This document shows, piece after piece, positions 36,188 through 45,356 of a stretch of 64,000 bases of DNA (positions are counted from its first letter, which is position 1; every line of letters begins with the position of its first letter). The notes below the pieces were generated by a model that did not search any database, was not told where the DNA came from, and saw only the letters and a program-made list of their open reading frames with translations. The DNA is from Dokdonia sinensis (GTDB lineage Bacteria; Bacteroidota; Bacteroidia; Flavobacteriales; Flavobacteriaceae). The position numbers and the translations under genes are program-made. Where the stretch lies: NCBI RefSeq assembly GCF_003688895.1, contig NZ_REFV01000014.1:36388-100387 (forward strand), given 5' to 3'.

Positions 36188-36789
36188 TATGCATTCTTTA
36201 GATCTTGATACTGTGGCGATGCCTGTATCATTGTGGTTAATTTTCCCACACAGAGGGATTTTTTCTTCCGCGCATAAGCATAAGAGACGCCTAGTTTTTG
36301 AGCCACTTCTTCCATTGATTTAATGGTAAATGAAAGCTTAATAAGCTCGCGACATTTCTCTCCCATACTGGCAAGCATCGTGTTAAAAAGTTGCGTACGT
36401 GAGTTGTAACGCTCTGTCTCCTCCACTTGCTCTGCCAGCTGTGCATCTATAGATGTGATTTCGTCATTAATTGTTACCCCTTCTGGTTTATTTTTTTTGA
36501 GCGTATTGAGCCACTTGCGCTTACAGATAAGGAAAAAATAAGCGTCAAAAGGACAAGTAAGCGTGAGCCCCTTCGTTTTGGCCTGATCATAAATGGTCAT
36601 CATCCCCGCTTGAATGATATCTCGCGCCTGTGCTTCGTCACCGCTATTCTTTTTAATGTACCCAACAACCTTGGGCGCAAACCGATTGTATATTTCGGAG
36701 ATGAGCAGGTTATCATTATTGAGGAGTGCCTCAATATAACGTTGATCTTTATGCTCATTTTTCTCGCTCATAAAAGACTGATTAGACAC
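36187..36789 (-). CDS. RNA polymerase sigma factor, ECF-like
   Basis: The 200-residue protein has a sigma-2 region (NRFAPKVVGYIKKNSGDEAQARDIIQ, with the following AFDAYFFLICKRKWLNTLKK) and a sigma-4 helix-turn-helix (MEEVAQKLGVSYAYARKKKS, about 159-178). It is coupled to the membrane TPR gene. It diverges from the astacin gene, with 165 nt between, and may direct transcription of the accessory block. Confidence 0.88.
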   Translation of the reverse strand: MSNQSFMSEKNEHKDQRYIEALLNNDNLLISEIYNRFAPKVVGYIKKNSGDEAQARDIIQAGMMTIYDQAKTKGLTLTCPFDAYFFLICKRKWLNTLKKNKPEGVTINDEITSIDAQLAEQVEETERYNSRTQLFNTMLASMGEKCRELIKLSFTIKSMEEVAQKLGVSYAYARKKKSLCVGKLTTMIQASPQYQDLKNA

Positions 36790-36954
36790 CGAATATAAAT
36801 AAAAACAAACTCTTGTAATCCAAAAATCTTTTCTAGGCGTACATTACAATGTGCCTCTGCAGAAGCACATAAGAAATCTGCGCTACTCAAGCGCACCTTT
36901 TAAAACAGCTACGGCCACGCTGATTTTGAAAACTAATCCTAACACACTCAATAG

Positions 36955-38112
36955 ATGAAAACGATTAAAATAATTTCAAACCTATTTTTATTCCTAGTCA
37001 TATTTGCTTCTTGTCAACAAGATGAAATTCAAGAACTAGAGCAAACGACTACAGATACAGATGTTCTATCATTAGAACAACAAGAAGGCGCCGAAGAAGC
37101 CTTCCCTGGAAAATCTGCCGACTCAGAAACTCTCTTTTACGGTTTAAGTGAACTCGAAGTAGCTCCTGTAGATGGGGTATATGTTTTTGAAGGAGATATC
37201 ATTTTTAACCCAAATCAACTCGTTCAAGAACCCTCAAATACGCTCACACGTAGTGTAGGTCGTACCGGTGGTCGCTGGCCTAATAATACGGTATATTACG
37301 CCATCAACCCCAATCTTCCTAATCAGTCCCGTGTGACGCAAGCAATTGCAAACTGGGAAGCAAATACTTCTATACAGTTCGTACAGCGCACTAATCAATC
37401 TGATTATATCTATTTTACTCCAGGTTCTGGATGCTCCTCTTATGTAGGACGTATAGGTGGACGTCAAAATATTACACTTGCTAGTGGATGCTCTACGGGA
37501 AGTACGATACACGAAATAGGTCACGCTGTAGGCTTATGGCACGAGCAAAGTCGTGTAGACAGAGATCAATACATCACAATAAATTTCCAAAATATACAAC
37601 AAGGATTAGAATACAACTTCCAGACATACGTCCAGCAAGGACAAGATGGAGATGAATATACAGCACAACTAGATTTTGGTTCTATAATGCTCTACGGTTC
37701 GTATGCTTTCTCTAGTAACGGGCAACCTACTATAACTAGAACCAATGGAAGTACTTATAACGTAAACAGAACATCACTTTCTGATGGTGACATTTCTGGA
37801 ATTGACCAGATGTACCCCGGAGACGGCGGTGGCGATGGTGGAGATAATCCGTGTGCCGGAGTTCCAGAATGGTCCAGCACTACCTCATATAGTATAGGAG
37901 ACCAGGTGGTTTATCAAGGCGGTCTCTACAAGCGTGTATCTGGCGGATGGATTTTCTTAGGAAACTGTCCAGATGAAAGTGAGGATATATGTGACGGCGT
38001 TGCTCCTTATAACGGTTCCAACAGTTACCAAGTAGGAGACCAAGTTACTTACCAAGGATATCTTTTTGAACTCACAAACTCTGGCTGGGCACAGCTAGGA
38101 CAATGCGGATAG
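36955..38112 (+). CDS. Astacin-type (M12A) metallopeptidase lipoprotein with two carbohydrate-binding modules
   Basis: The 385-residue protein starts with a lipoprotein signal (Cys20 in FLVIFASC). The peptidase domain has the full astacin zinc motif HEIGHAVGLWHEQSR (186-200) and a Met-turn in SIMLYGSY (243-250). Two tandem modules of about 40 residues at the C-terminus (300-339 and 346-385; pattern Y-x-x-GDQV-x-YQG-x-L) look like CBM5/12 chitin-binding type modules. It resembles the flavastacin/myroilysin group. It should act at the cell surface or periplasm on protein or glycan-bound substrates. A terminator follows. Confidence 0.92.
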   Translation: MKTIKIISNLFLFLVIFASCQQDEIQELEQTTTDTDVLSLEQQEGAEEAFPGKSADSETLFYGLSELEVAPVDGVYVFEGDIIFNPNQLVQEPSNTLTRSVGRTGGRWPNNTVYYAINPNLPNQSRVTQAIANWEANTSIQFVQRTNQSDYIYFTPGSGCSSYVGRIGGRQNITLASGCSTGSTIHEIGHAVGLWHEQSRVDRDQYITINFQNIQQGLEYNFQTYVQQGQDGDEYTAQLDFGSIMLYGSYAFSSNGQPTITRTNGSTYNVNRTSLSDGDISGIDQMYPGDGGGDGGDNPCAGVPEWSSTTSYSIGDQVVYQGGLYKRVSGGWIFLGNCPDESEDICDGVAPYNGSNSYQVGDQVTYQGYLFELTNSGWAQLGQCG

Positions 38113-38149
38113 TACATAGAGAATCATCCAAAATAAAATCCCAACTTAA

Positions 38150-38178
38150 ACCATCCGCCCTCGGCGGGTGGTTTTTTT
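38150..38178 (+). terminator. Terminator after the astacin gene
   Basis: ACCATCCGCC and GGCGGGTGGT pair around CTC and are followed by seven T. It separates the peptidase from the lipoprotein genes downstream. Confidence 0.85.
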
Positions 38179-38311
38179 ATGCTTGTTAAGTACCGTAAAT
38201 CCTACATTCACAAGAAAATTAGTTTTTTTTCAAAATAAAGGGTAACAAAAAAATAAAGCTGTTGATATAAGGGTGTAACAACAAAAAACAAATCATTTAA
38301 ACACTTTTATT

Positions 38312-39370
38312 ATGAAAACAACAACGACAACATTTGCATTACAGAACAACAGTACGAATGCAAACATTATTAAAAAACTTTTTATTACTGGAGCACTTGC
38401 GCTTCTATCCTTAACGAGTTGTGAGACTAATGATGATGTGGACATCGAAGTCATCACACCAGATGATAGTGAGATTGTCTTCGGAGGATTAGAACTACAA
38501 AACAGCATCATAGATTCCAGAGAAAATGACCTACAACAATTTACTGTAGATGGAACGACAGGAGGAATTATAGTCGGGGCACAAGGAACACAACTTTCTT
38601 TCCAGCCCAGCGCCTTTGAGAACCTAGATGGCACCGCTGTAACCGGGAATGTAGACATCGAACTTATAGAAATATACGGCCGTGCAGATATGCTTAAGAA
38701 AAAACTTCCTACAAATGGAAAACAACCTAATGGTGATGTAGTAACTATTATATCTGGAGGAGAATTCTTTATTAATGCCACTCAGAACGGAAATCAACTA
38801 CGCCCAGCGCAAGCTTTTGACCTTACGGCTCCGGTAGGCAACTCGGCTGGATTTAACCCTGAAATGACGGTCTTTAGACCAGACAATGACTGTGATGAAC
38901 TGGATTGCGATGTGGTTTGGGAAGAAGATGAAGAAGCAGATGTGCGCGGTGGAGAAATTCAAAATGCAGACGGGACTTGGACATCGGCTTATATCGCTCC
39001 ACTTACAGGATTTGGATGGACTAACCTAGACAGATGGTGGAGTTATGCTGGACCTAAAACAATGGTATATGTAGATGTTCCTGAAGGATTTAATGAAACA
39101 AATAGTGCCGTATATGTTTCTTATGATGGAGAGCCAGATGCACTAGCGCTTTTTGATACGTACGACACAACACTTGAGCAATTTACAGAGCACTACGGAC
39201 AGATGCCTATCGGGCAACAAGTACACTTCATATTTGTATCAGTACAAGATGGCGACTACGTATATGCTATTCAAGGTGCGACAATTGTAGATGGTCACAC
39301 GGAAATTATAGGAACCACACAAACCACCTCTGAGGCTGGACTTACAGCCCTCATAGATGCTTTGCCTTAA
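38312..39370 (+). CDS. Lipoprotein, first of a tandem paralog pair
   Basis: The 352-residue protein has a lipoprotein signal that begins about 25 residues in (KKLFITGALALLSLTSC). I do not recognise the family. It is clearly paralogous to the protein at 39575: both have GG(L/I)E(L/Y)Q at the mature start, a beta-rich QGTQ(L/I) segment, a V-x-(I/L)-ELIE(I/M)Y stretch, D-C-D/E-V-(V/L)-WE mid-protein, and end with (G)Q(M/I)P(I/M)G...VQ(D/E)GDY. An extracytoplasmic beta-sandwich is likely. Confidence 0.8.
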   Translation: MKTTTTTFALQNNSTNANIIKKLFITGALALLSLTSCETNDDVDIEVITPDDSEIVFGGLELQNSIIDSRENDLQQFTVDGTTGGIIVGAQGTQLSFQPSAFENLDGTAVTGNVDIELIEIYGRADMLKKKLPTNGKQPNGDVVTIISGGEFFINATQNGNQLRPAQAFDLTAPVGNSAGFNPEMTVFRPDNDCDELDCDVVWEEDEEADVRGGEIQNADGTWTSAYIAPLTGFGWTNLDRWWSYAGPKTMVYVDVPEGFNETNSAVYVSYDGEPDALALFDTYDTTLEQFTEHYGQMPIGQQVHFIFVSVQDGDYVYAIQGATIVDGHTEIIGTTQTTSEAGLTALIDALP

Positions 39371-39398
39371 CATTTGATTTGTTTGGTTAGTTGGGTAG

Positions 39399-39429
39399 GA
39401 ACTCCGGGGCATTAGATGCTTCGGGGTTC
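39399..39429. repeat. Strong stem-loop after the first lipoprotein gene
   Basis: Fourteen-base arms GAACTCCGGGGCAT and ATGCTTCGGGGTTC pair (with wobbles) around TAG, 28 nt past the stop. There is no T-run, so it is a poor terminator by rule but may protect the 3' end. Confidence 0.5.
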
Positions 39430-39501
39430 TCCCCATTTAACTTACAATGCTACAAATCCCTCACTATAATACATCTGTATAATTTTAAGTACATTTAATT
39501 A

Positions 39502-39516
39502 CGCTTTCGCGAAAGC
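39502..39516. repeat. Dispersed palindrome, intergenic copy
   Basis: Core GCTTTCGCGAAAGC at 39503-39516, preceded by TTAATTA and followed by an A-run, in the 204-nt gap between the paralogous lipoprotein genes. Confidence 0.9.
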
Positions 39517-39574
39517 AAAAAAAAGAAACCCACCATTTCTTTACAATCGTGAAACCTACAAACAACCCATCATT

Positions 39575-40579
39575 ATGAAATCCCATCAAAGCCTATTCGT
39601 CACTTTACTAGGATTCATCTTTATCCTATGTTCCTGCTCCGAAGACCACGACTGCGAGGAAGGTGTTATTACCCTACCCAATAGCGTTAACTTACTGAGC
39701 GGTATAGAATACCAAGAAAATCTTTTGGATTGCCGACTTTCGAGAATTCAGACCTTTACGTTTCCTGGGTTTGAAGGAGGTGTTTTCAATGGAAGTCAAG
39801 GCACTCAAATAACAATTCCCGTACAAAGTATTCTCGACCAAAACGGAAACCCCATAGATCAAGACGTAACCCTAGAACTTATCGAGATGTACCAACCTGG
39901 CGAGATCATAGCCTGCCAGCTTTCAACCGATGGTCTGAGCACAACAAACATCCCAGAACCCTTGCTAAGTGAGGGAATTTACTACCTCAACCTCACCGTG
40001 GCAGATCCAGATATTACGATTACTTTGGCTAGTCCCATATCGGTGTTCAGTCCTTCCAGCAATGAGGGGCTTATATTAAACCAATTTAACTCATTGAGCT
40101 GTCAGGAAGTGGACTGTGAGGTGCTCTGGGAATTTAACCCAAACGCCGAAGTCTTTCCAGATACCATCGAAGGTTCTGCAGGAGAAACCGTTACTGGATA
40201 TCGCACCTTTGTGACCATTTTAGGATGGATAAGTAAAGCGCGGTTTAATCCAGACGGAAGTGACCGTACCATTATATACAACAAAGCTACAGCCCAATAT
40301 GACGGTTCAAACAGCGACACTTTTTTCCTTTACAAAAATGAAAGTGTAGGCGTGAGCAAGTTTGCTCGATACAACGATGCGCTAGATGTATTCTCGGAGC
40401 AATTCGGTCAGATCCCAATGGGGTCGGACGGGACATTTATTCTGACCACCGTTCAGGAAGGAGATTATCGCTTTTCCACTCAAGCGAGACAAGTGGAAGA
40501 CGGCACGATAGGTCTTACAACACAAACAACAGACAGTCCAGAAGCGCAATTTATAACGCAAATCAACTCACTTCAATAA
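39575..40579 (+). CDS. Lipoprotein, second of the tandem paralog pair
   Basis: The 334-residue protein has a signal peptide ending FILCSC (about Cys20-21). Its body aligns over its length with the 38312 protein (shared features given there). It lies 7 nt before the PKD/beta-barrel gene, so it probably belongs to that operon. Function unknown; as a cell-surface or periplasmic lipoprotein it could be a partner or substrate of the barrel or of the proteases nearby. Confidence 0.8.
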   Translation: MKSHQSLFVTLLGFIFILCSCSEDHDCEEGVITLPNSVNLLSGIEYQENLLDCRLSRIQTFTFPGFEGGVFNGSQGTQITIPVQSILDQNGNPIDQDVTLELIEMYQPGEIIACQLSTDGLSTTNIPEPLLSEGIYYLNLTVADPDITITLASPISVFSPSSNEGLILNQFNSLSCQEVDCEVLWEFNPNAEVFPDTIEGSAGETVTGYRTFVTILGWISKARFNPDGSDRTIIYNKATAQYDGSNSDTFFLYKNESVGVSKFARYNDALDVFSEQFGQIPMGSDGTFILTTVQEGDYRFSTQARQVEDGTIGLTTQTTDSPEAQFITQINSLQ

Positions 40580-40586
40580 TCGCGTT

Positions 40587-42617
40587 ATGAAAAAAACTAG
40601 CTACCTACTTTTTATTGCTTTATTGATTTCTACAATGGCGTTTAGTCAGACGGTCGTATTAGACACCATCACGCGTAGTGCCCCTATAAGTATTGATATC
40701 CAAGGAAATAGGGCGCAATACAATGCACAAATGCCACCGCTCAACCAGGTAGCGGGAGCACCTAAAGCTTATTACTCTTATTACTGGGAAACTGGAGATG
40801 GCAACTACAGCTTTAAAGAAAAACCAAAACACAGCTACAAAAAAGCCGGCGATTATGAGGTTCGACTGTGGAGTACAAATAACTACGATAATGGGAAACC
40901 ACCCGCAAGCAGGCCTAAAAAGGTAACCATTGCTCAAGTAACAGATAAAGAAGCGAGTACTGATGCGGAGAGCGCTTTCGCGAAAGCGGAATTAAACGAA
41001 ATCTCAGGGGCGGAATCTTCATTAGCCCGCGACACAGATTTAATGGTTCGACACAACAGAGAACCTATCCCAGAACAAGAAATAGTTCTCATCACCAGTT
41101 ACAGAAATACCAAAGACTACACCACAAGCGGAAAACTGTATCTCTTTTACAATGACAGAGCCTTTAAAGACGATAATTTTAAGCTAATCGATACTCGACT
41201 GCATCACGATGAAAAAATTGTGGATGAGACGATTATCGCATCAACGATGGATGTAGATCATTCGGATGGGTATCTCGCAAGTACTTACGAAAGTTATCTA
41301 AAAGAGCGCACCTTATTTGTGCAAGACAGCACAAAACGGACAGACCTCCCGCTCACGTTAGAGCAATCTCGAGGTGAGTATCGCAATAGTCAGGTCATCA
41401 CCTTTGACGAATTGAAACCTGGGGAAGAACGCAATATCTTCAGGACGTTAGAAACTACACCGGAGATGCTCAAGGACACGAGTGCTATCGTGACTTTAAG
41501 AAGTATTTTTGTTCCTGATGATAATTATGAGAATCATAGTGTAAAAGATACCGAGCTCGAAATTGTGACCTCCCACGACCCCAACAAAATGTCGTCTAAC
41601 GGCACTATAATGAACTATCGTCTAGTAAGGTTTAAGCGACTTAAATTTAAAGTTCGCTTCCAGAACGATGGCGAAGGCCCAGCAAATACGATAAAACTTG
41701 AAGTCGATACACCAGAAATGTTTGACCGAAGAACCCTCGAGGTTACAGACATGTATCCCAAATGCCCAATATGTCCCAAAGAACGCGAGGTAGATTATTC
41801 CTGCTTAGATACCATCCTGAAAAAAGATAAAATCATCTTTACCTTTAAGAAGATTTATTTGCCTGGAACAGCCCAGAAAAATGTTACGGACAAAGACTCG
41901 ACCAAGGGCTTTGTAAAATATTCGATGAAGTTTGGGAAGGATTTTCACAAGACAAAAACTCGCAATCGCACGGCAATTTACTTTGACAAGAATCCACCCA
42001 TCTATACAAATTATAGTACGACGCGGTTTTTGCCGGGTATTTCAATTGGTGTAAAGGCAGGAACGATTTTTACACCGAGTCGGGATAATGCATCAGAGTA
42101 TTTTGCGGGGGTGACGCTCTCCCCTTTCAAATCTTATCGTGGCTATTTTCAGGCAGAATTATTTCTGAGCGCCTCGTCCTTTGAAACGCTACGCAATTTT
42201 GAGACCAGCGACGTAAACGATATTGGTATAGAAAGTCTCACCCGCTTCTCTGAACAAGCAGAGGAACAGGCTATATCTACCTACCTCGTCCCTATCTCCT
42301 ATCGCTACAACCTCAACAACATTCTCGCGGTGGGTGCTGGTGTTCAACTCAAAGTAGATTTGAGCAGTTCTTGTGACACCACGACTACAGGAACGTTTTC
42401 CCAAATCATCCCAGGAGAGGGAGAAATTGCCGACCCGTCACAAGACACCGTCCAAACGACCGAATGTGATAAAGGTTTTGGAAATTTCCAGAGTGGATTG
42501 TTTATCGGAGCAAATGTGGGTGGCGTTCGTATTGGACCTAGTGCTGGCGTGCGCTACGTCTGGAATTTTAATGAACCTACATCACAAATTCAGTTGTATG
42601 GTATTTGGAAATTTTAA
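40587..42617 (+). CDS. PKD-domain protein with C-terminal beta-barrel-like region
   Basis: The 676-residue protein has a signal peptide (about 1-20), a PKD domain (about 35-115, with YYWETGDGNYSFKEKPKHSY), a DUF11-like segment (LKFKVRFQNDGEGPANTIKLEV, about 350-370) and a C-terminal part of alternating beta strands from about 495 ending in IWKF, whose final Phe fits outer-membrane insertion. It is preceded closely by a lipoprotein gene and followed after 3 nt by the CHAT gene. A palindrome copy (40974-40987) encodes AFAKA in a region after the PKD domain. Confidence 0.75.
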   Translation: MKKTSYLLFIALLISTMAFSQTVVLDTITRSAPISIDIQGNRAQYNAQMPPLNQVAGAPKAYYSYYWETGDGNYSFKEKPKHSYKKAGDYEVRLWSTNNYDNGKPPASRPKKVTIAQVTDKEASTDAESAFAKAELNEISGAESSLARDTDLMVRHNREPIPEQEIVLITSYRNTKDYTTSGKLYLFYNDRAFKDDNFKLIDTRLHHDEKIVDETIIASTMDVDHSDGYLASTYESYLKERTLFVQDSTKRTDLPLTLEQSRGEYRNSQVITFDELKPGEERNIFRTLETTPEMLKDTSAIVTLRSIFVPDDNYENHSVKDTELEIVTSHDPNKMSSNGTIMNYRLVRFKRLKFKVRFQNDGEGPANTIKLEVDTPEMFDRRTLEVTDMYPKCPICPKEREVDYSCLDTILKKDKIIFTFKKIYLPGTAQKNVTDKDSTKGFVKYSMKFGKDFHKTKTRNRTAIYFDKNPPIYTNYSTTRFLPGISIGVKAGTIFTPSRDNASEYFAGVTLSPFKSYRGYFQAELFLSASSFETLRNFETSDVNDIGIESLTRFSEQAEEQAISTYLVPISYRYNLNNILAVGAGVQLKVDLSSSCDTTTTGTFSQIIPGEGEIADPSQDTVQTTECDKGFGNFQSGLFIGANVGGVRIGPSAGVRYVWNFNEPTSQIQLYGIWKF

Positions 42618-42620
42618 GCG

Positions 42621-45356
42621 ATGAGGCGATGGTTATTTGTTTTAATTTTAGGTGGAGTTGTGGGTGTTTCTTCCGCTTTCGCGAAAGCTTGTCCCGAATT
42701 GATTTCGGGAGCGGAACTAGAATTTAAACCATATACCTTATTTACACAATCCCAGCAAAAACCTACTTCTGCCGAAGAAATTTATAAAACACTAGACACC
42801 TTTCTAGAAAACCCGGATACAGAGCACATCTCTACGTTTGAAGATTACCTAACAAATATTGAAGTAGAGCATAATGAGGCACGCCTTGCCAAAGTCATTG
42901 CACACTCAAATCTTGCCTACTTTCAGCGTAAGAATGGTCAATTACAAGATGCAATTACAAATTACACAAAGGCTTGGGGAATTTGTGACCGCTATAATCT
43001 TCAGGATTTTGACATTTTAGATTCCTGTCTAAAACCGCTCGGAAATCTCTATACCCAAACCAATGCCCTCGAGGAAGCACAAAATACCATAGAACAATAC
43101 TTATTACGCGCTCAAAAATCTAAGGATAAAGATGCCATTGCGGGCGGGATTTTAAATCTGTCAGTCGTTTTTTATAGTCAGGGAAAACATCGTCAGGCCA
43201 TTCAATTATTAGAAGAGGGCTTGCTTATACAACCCAAAAATGCCGATTTATGGATGAATTTGGCTTCAAATTTATTTGGCAACAAACAGGATGATGAAGC
43301 CATCATTGCCGTAAAAAAATCGATTGCCCTAAAACCTTCTGAGCCTAATGCTTATAAATTGCTAGGTCAGATTTATGCAAATCAAGGAGCTTACGATAAT
43401 GCGCTCGAAGCATTTTATGCAACCCTCGAACTGCTTAATAAAAATCAAAACACGATATCGCGCGATCTTGCCAAAACGCATCTCGCCATCGCTCAAACCT
43501 ACATCTCACAAACCATAGCTTTAGAACAACCGCGGTATTTTCAGAAAGCAAAACTAGAAGTGATAAAAACCTACCAGCTTCTTATTCCAAATTTTGAGAG
43601 CAATCAAGAGCAACCGACTATCAATCAGCTTTACTCAGAAAATACCTTGCTGGATGCGCTCGACCTGCACTCAGAGATTGCTACGCTTGAGAATGACCAT
43701 TTAAAGGCACTTGAAATTTCAGACCTTGCTTTTGAAGTACAGAGGATTATGCAACTTGATATGATGATGCAAGGTTCACAGCTTGTAATGCAATCCTCAA
43801 TGAAGCGTCGCACGGAGCGCTATCTCGAGAATGCATTTATGCTATACCAGCAAAAACGAAGTGATAGTCTTTTGCAAAGCGTGCTCAATGCGATCGAGCG
43901 ATCCAAAAATACTCTTGTGAGTTCGGCATATCTTGAAAAAAAACAATTGAGCCAATTGTCGGAAAATCCATTGGTTGATAAAATTACATTTCAGGAACAG
44001 CAAGTTGCTCAAGCCCAAGAAAAACTTCAGAAACTCCGCAAAGTTGATGCTGTTGAAAGTAATGTTTATCAAGAAACATTAGGAGAGTATGGCAATGCCT
44101 CCCGACAAGTTCAACATTTAAAAAAACAGCTTGCTTCTGAGTTTCCACTCCTGCAGGATAAGGGAATTTCCCTATCTGACTTGAAAGAAAAAACGGCTCA
44201 AAAAAATCAAACATTTGTACACTATTTTATCGGTAAAGAGAATAGTTATCAGTTTGCCGTTAATGGCTCCGAGGTTATTTTTAAACCCATTACTTTATCA
44301 GCATCCGAGCAAGAAAACCTCATCACAACTACCCAAAATTTTAATCGCTTTTTTACGGATGCGGGACAGATAAATAGCAATCCACAACTGTATGCCCAGA
44401 CAGCTTTTGAGCTATACAAACAGCTTCAGATTCCTAAAAAAGGGCAATTGATTATCTGTCCAGACGGGATTTTGAATTTTGTGCCCTTTGTCGCTTTATT
44501 AATGGAAGAAACCGCGACAATATCGTATGAGAAGATGCCATTTCTCGTAAAGGAATGTACTTTGAGTTATGAACTTTCGGCAAGACTATATCTTGAAATG
44601 GATAAAAAAATGTCCGATTCATCTTCGGCGCTGGGTGTATTTCCTGTTTTTGAAGGAACCGATTTGGAGTTGAGCTATTCTATGGAAGAGGCACAGGTAC
44701 TCGAATCTTATTTTATGACTGAACTTTTGATGCGGGAGGAGGCTGTTGCGGAGTCCGTCCTTTCGACTGCGCCCAAGGCAAGTTTCGCGAAAGCGTACAA
44801 CCACAACGTTCTACATTTCTCAACCCACGCAACAGGTGGGACATTTTCTAAGCCCGCGATGATACGATTTTATGACGCCGAAGTTCCTGTGACGCGATTT
44901 TACGGAGAATCATTTCTTCCAGATCTAGTTGTATTAAGTGCCTGTGAGACAGGTGTGGGAAAATTGATTGCTGGAGAAGGCGCGCAGAGTCTGGCTAGAG
45001 GATTTCAGTTTGCGGGAGCGAGAAATGTGTTGTTTACGCTTTGGCAAGTAAATGACAGATCGACCGCGCGACTCATGGGAGATTATTACCAAAACCTCTC
45101 AAAAATTACCAGCCGAAACTTGAGCCTGCACAATGCACAGCTATCATATCTAAATGATTCTGAAATCACAAATGCTCAGAAATCTCCTTATTATTGGGCG
45201 CCATTTGTGTACTACGGCACAACGGAAATTGTGCAGGAATCTACGCTATGGAAATGGGCACTAGGTGTTGTAATTGTAGTATTTTTGAGCCTTATAATTT
45301 TCAAGAATGGCGTCACTTCGCGAGTTTTTAATAGAAAAAGGGTACACGAGAGTTAG
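42621..45356 (+). CDS. Membrane-anchored TPR-CHAT (caspase-like) peptidase
   Basis: The 911-residue protein has a signal peptide (about 1-20), TPR-like repeats (about 90-290), a coiled region (about 420-510) and a C-terminal CHAT domain (about 600-870) with His736 in VLHFSTHATGG and Cys775 in VVLSACETGVG, the normal dyad. A last membrane helix (about 877-895) anchors the C-terminus. CHAT domains are caspase-like cysteine proteases. It lies in an envelope gene block and overlaps the retropepsin gene by 50 nt. The signal peptide end holds two back-to-back short inverted repeats, and a partial palindrome lies near residue 721. Confidence 0.9.
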   Translation: MRRWLFVLILGGVVGVSSAFAKACPELISGAELEFKPYTLFTQSQQKPTSAEEIYKTLDTFLENPDTEHISTFEDYLTNIEVEHNEARLAKVIAHSNLAYFQRKNGQLQDAITNYTKAWGICDRYNLQDFDILDSCLKPLGNLYTQTNALEEAQNTIEQYLLRAQKSKDKDAIAGGILNLSVVFYSQGKHRQAIQLLEEGLLIQPKNADLWMNLASNLFGNKQDDEAIIAVKKSIALKPSEPNAYKLLGQIYANQGAYDNALEAFYATLELLNKNQNTISRDLAKTHLAIAQTYISQTIALEQPRYFQKAKLEVIKTYQLLIPNFESNQEQPTINQLYSENTLLDALDLHSEIATLENDHLKALEISDLAFEVQRIMQLDMMMQGSQLVMQSSMKRRTERYLENAFMLYQQKRSDSLLQSVLNAIERSKNTLVSSAYLEKKQLSQLSENPLVDKITFQEQQVAQAQEKLQKLRKVDAVESNVYQETLGEYGNASRQVQHLKKQLASEFPLLQDKGISLSDLKEKTAQKNQTFVHYFIGKENSYQFAVNGSEVIFKPITLSASEQENLITTTQNFNRFFTDAGQINSNPQLYAQTAFELYKQLQIPKKGQLIICPDGILNFVPFVALLMEETATISYEKMPFLVKECTLSYELSARLYLEMDKKMSDSSSALGVFPVFEGTDLELSYSMEEAQVLESYFMTELLMREEAVAESVLSTAPKASFAKAYNHNVLHFSTHATGGTFSKPAMIRFYDAEVPVTRFYGESFLPDLVVLSACETGVGKLIAGEGAQSLARGFQFAGARNVLFTLWQVNDRSTARLMGDYYQNLSKITSRNLSLHNAQLSYLNDSEITNAQKSPYYWAPFVYYGTTEIVQESTLWKWALGVVIVVFLSLIIFKNGVTSRVFNRKRVHES
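42674..42710. repeat. Two inverted repeats inside the CHAT signal-peptide region
   Basis: The dispersed palindrome (CGCTTTCGCGAAAGC, 42674-42688) is followed 3 nt later by TCCCGAA/TTCGGGA around a 5-nt loop (42692-42710). Both are translated, encoding AFAKACPELISG around the predicted signal cleavage site. Confidence 0.85.
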
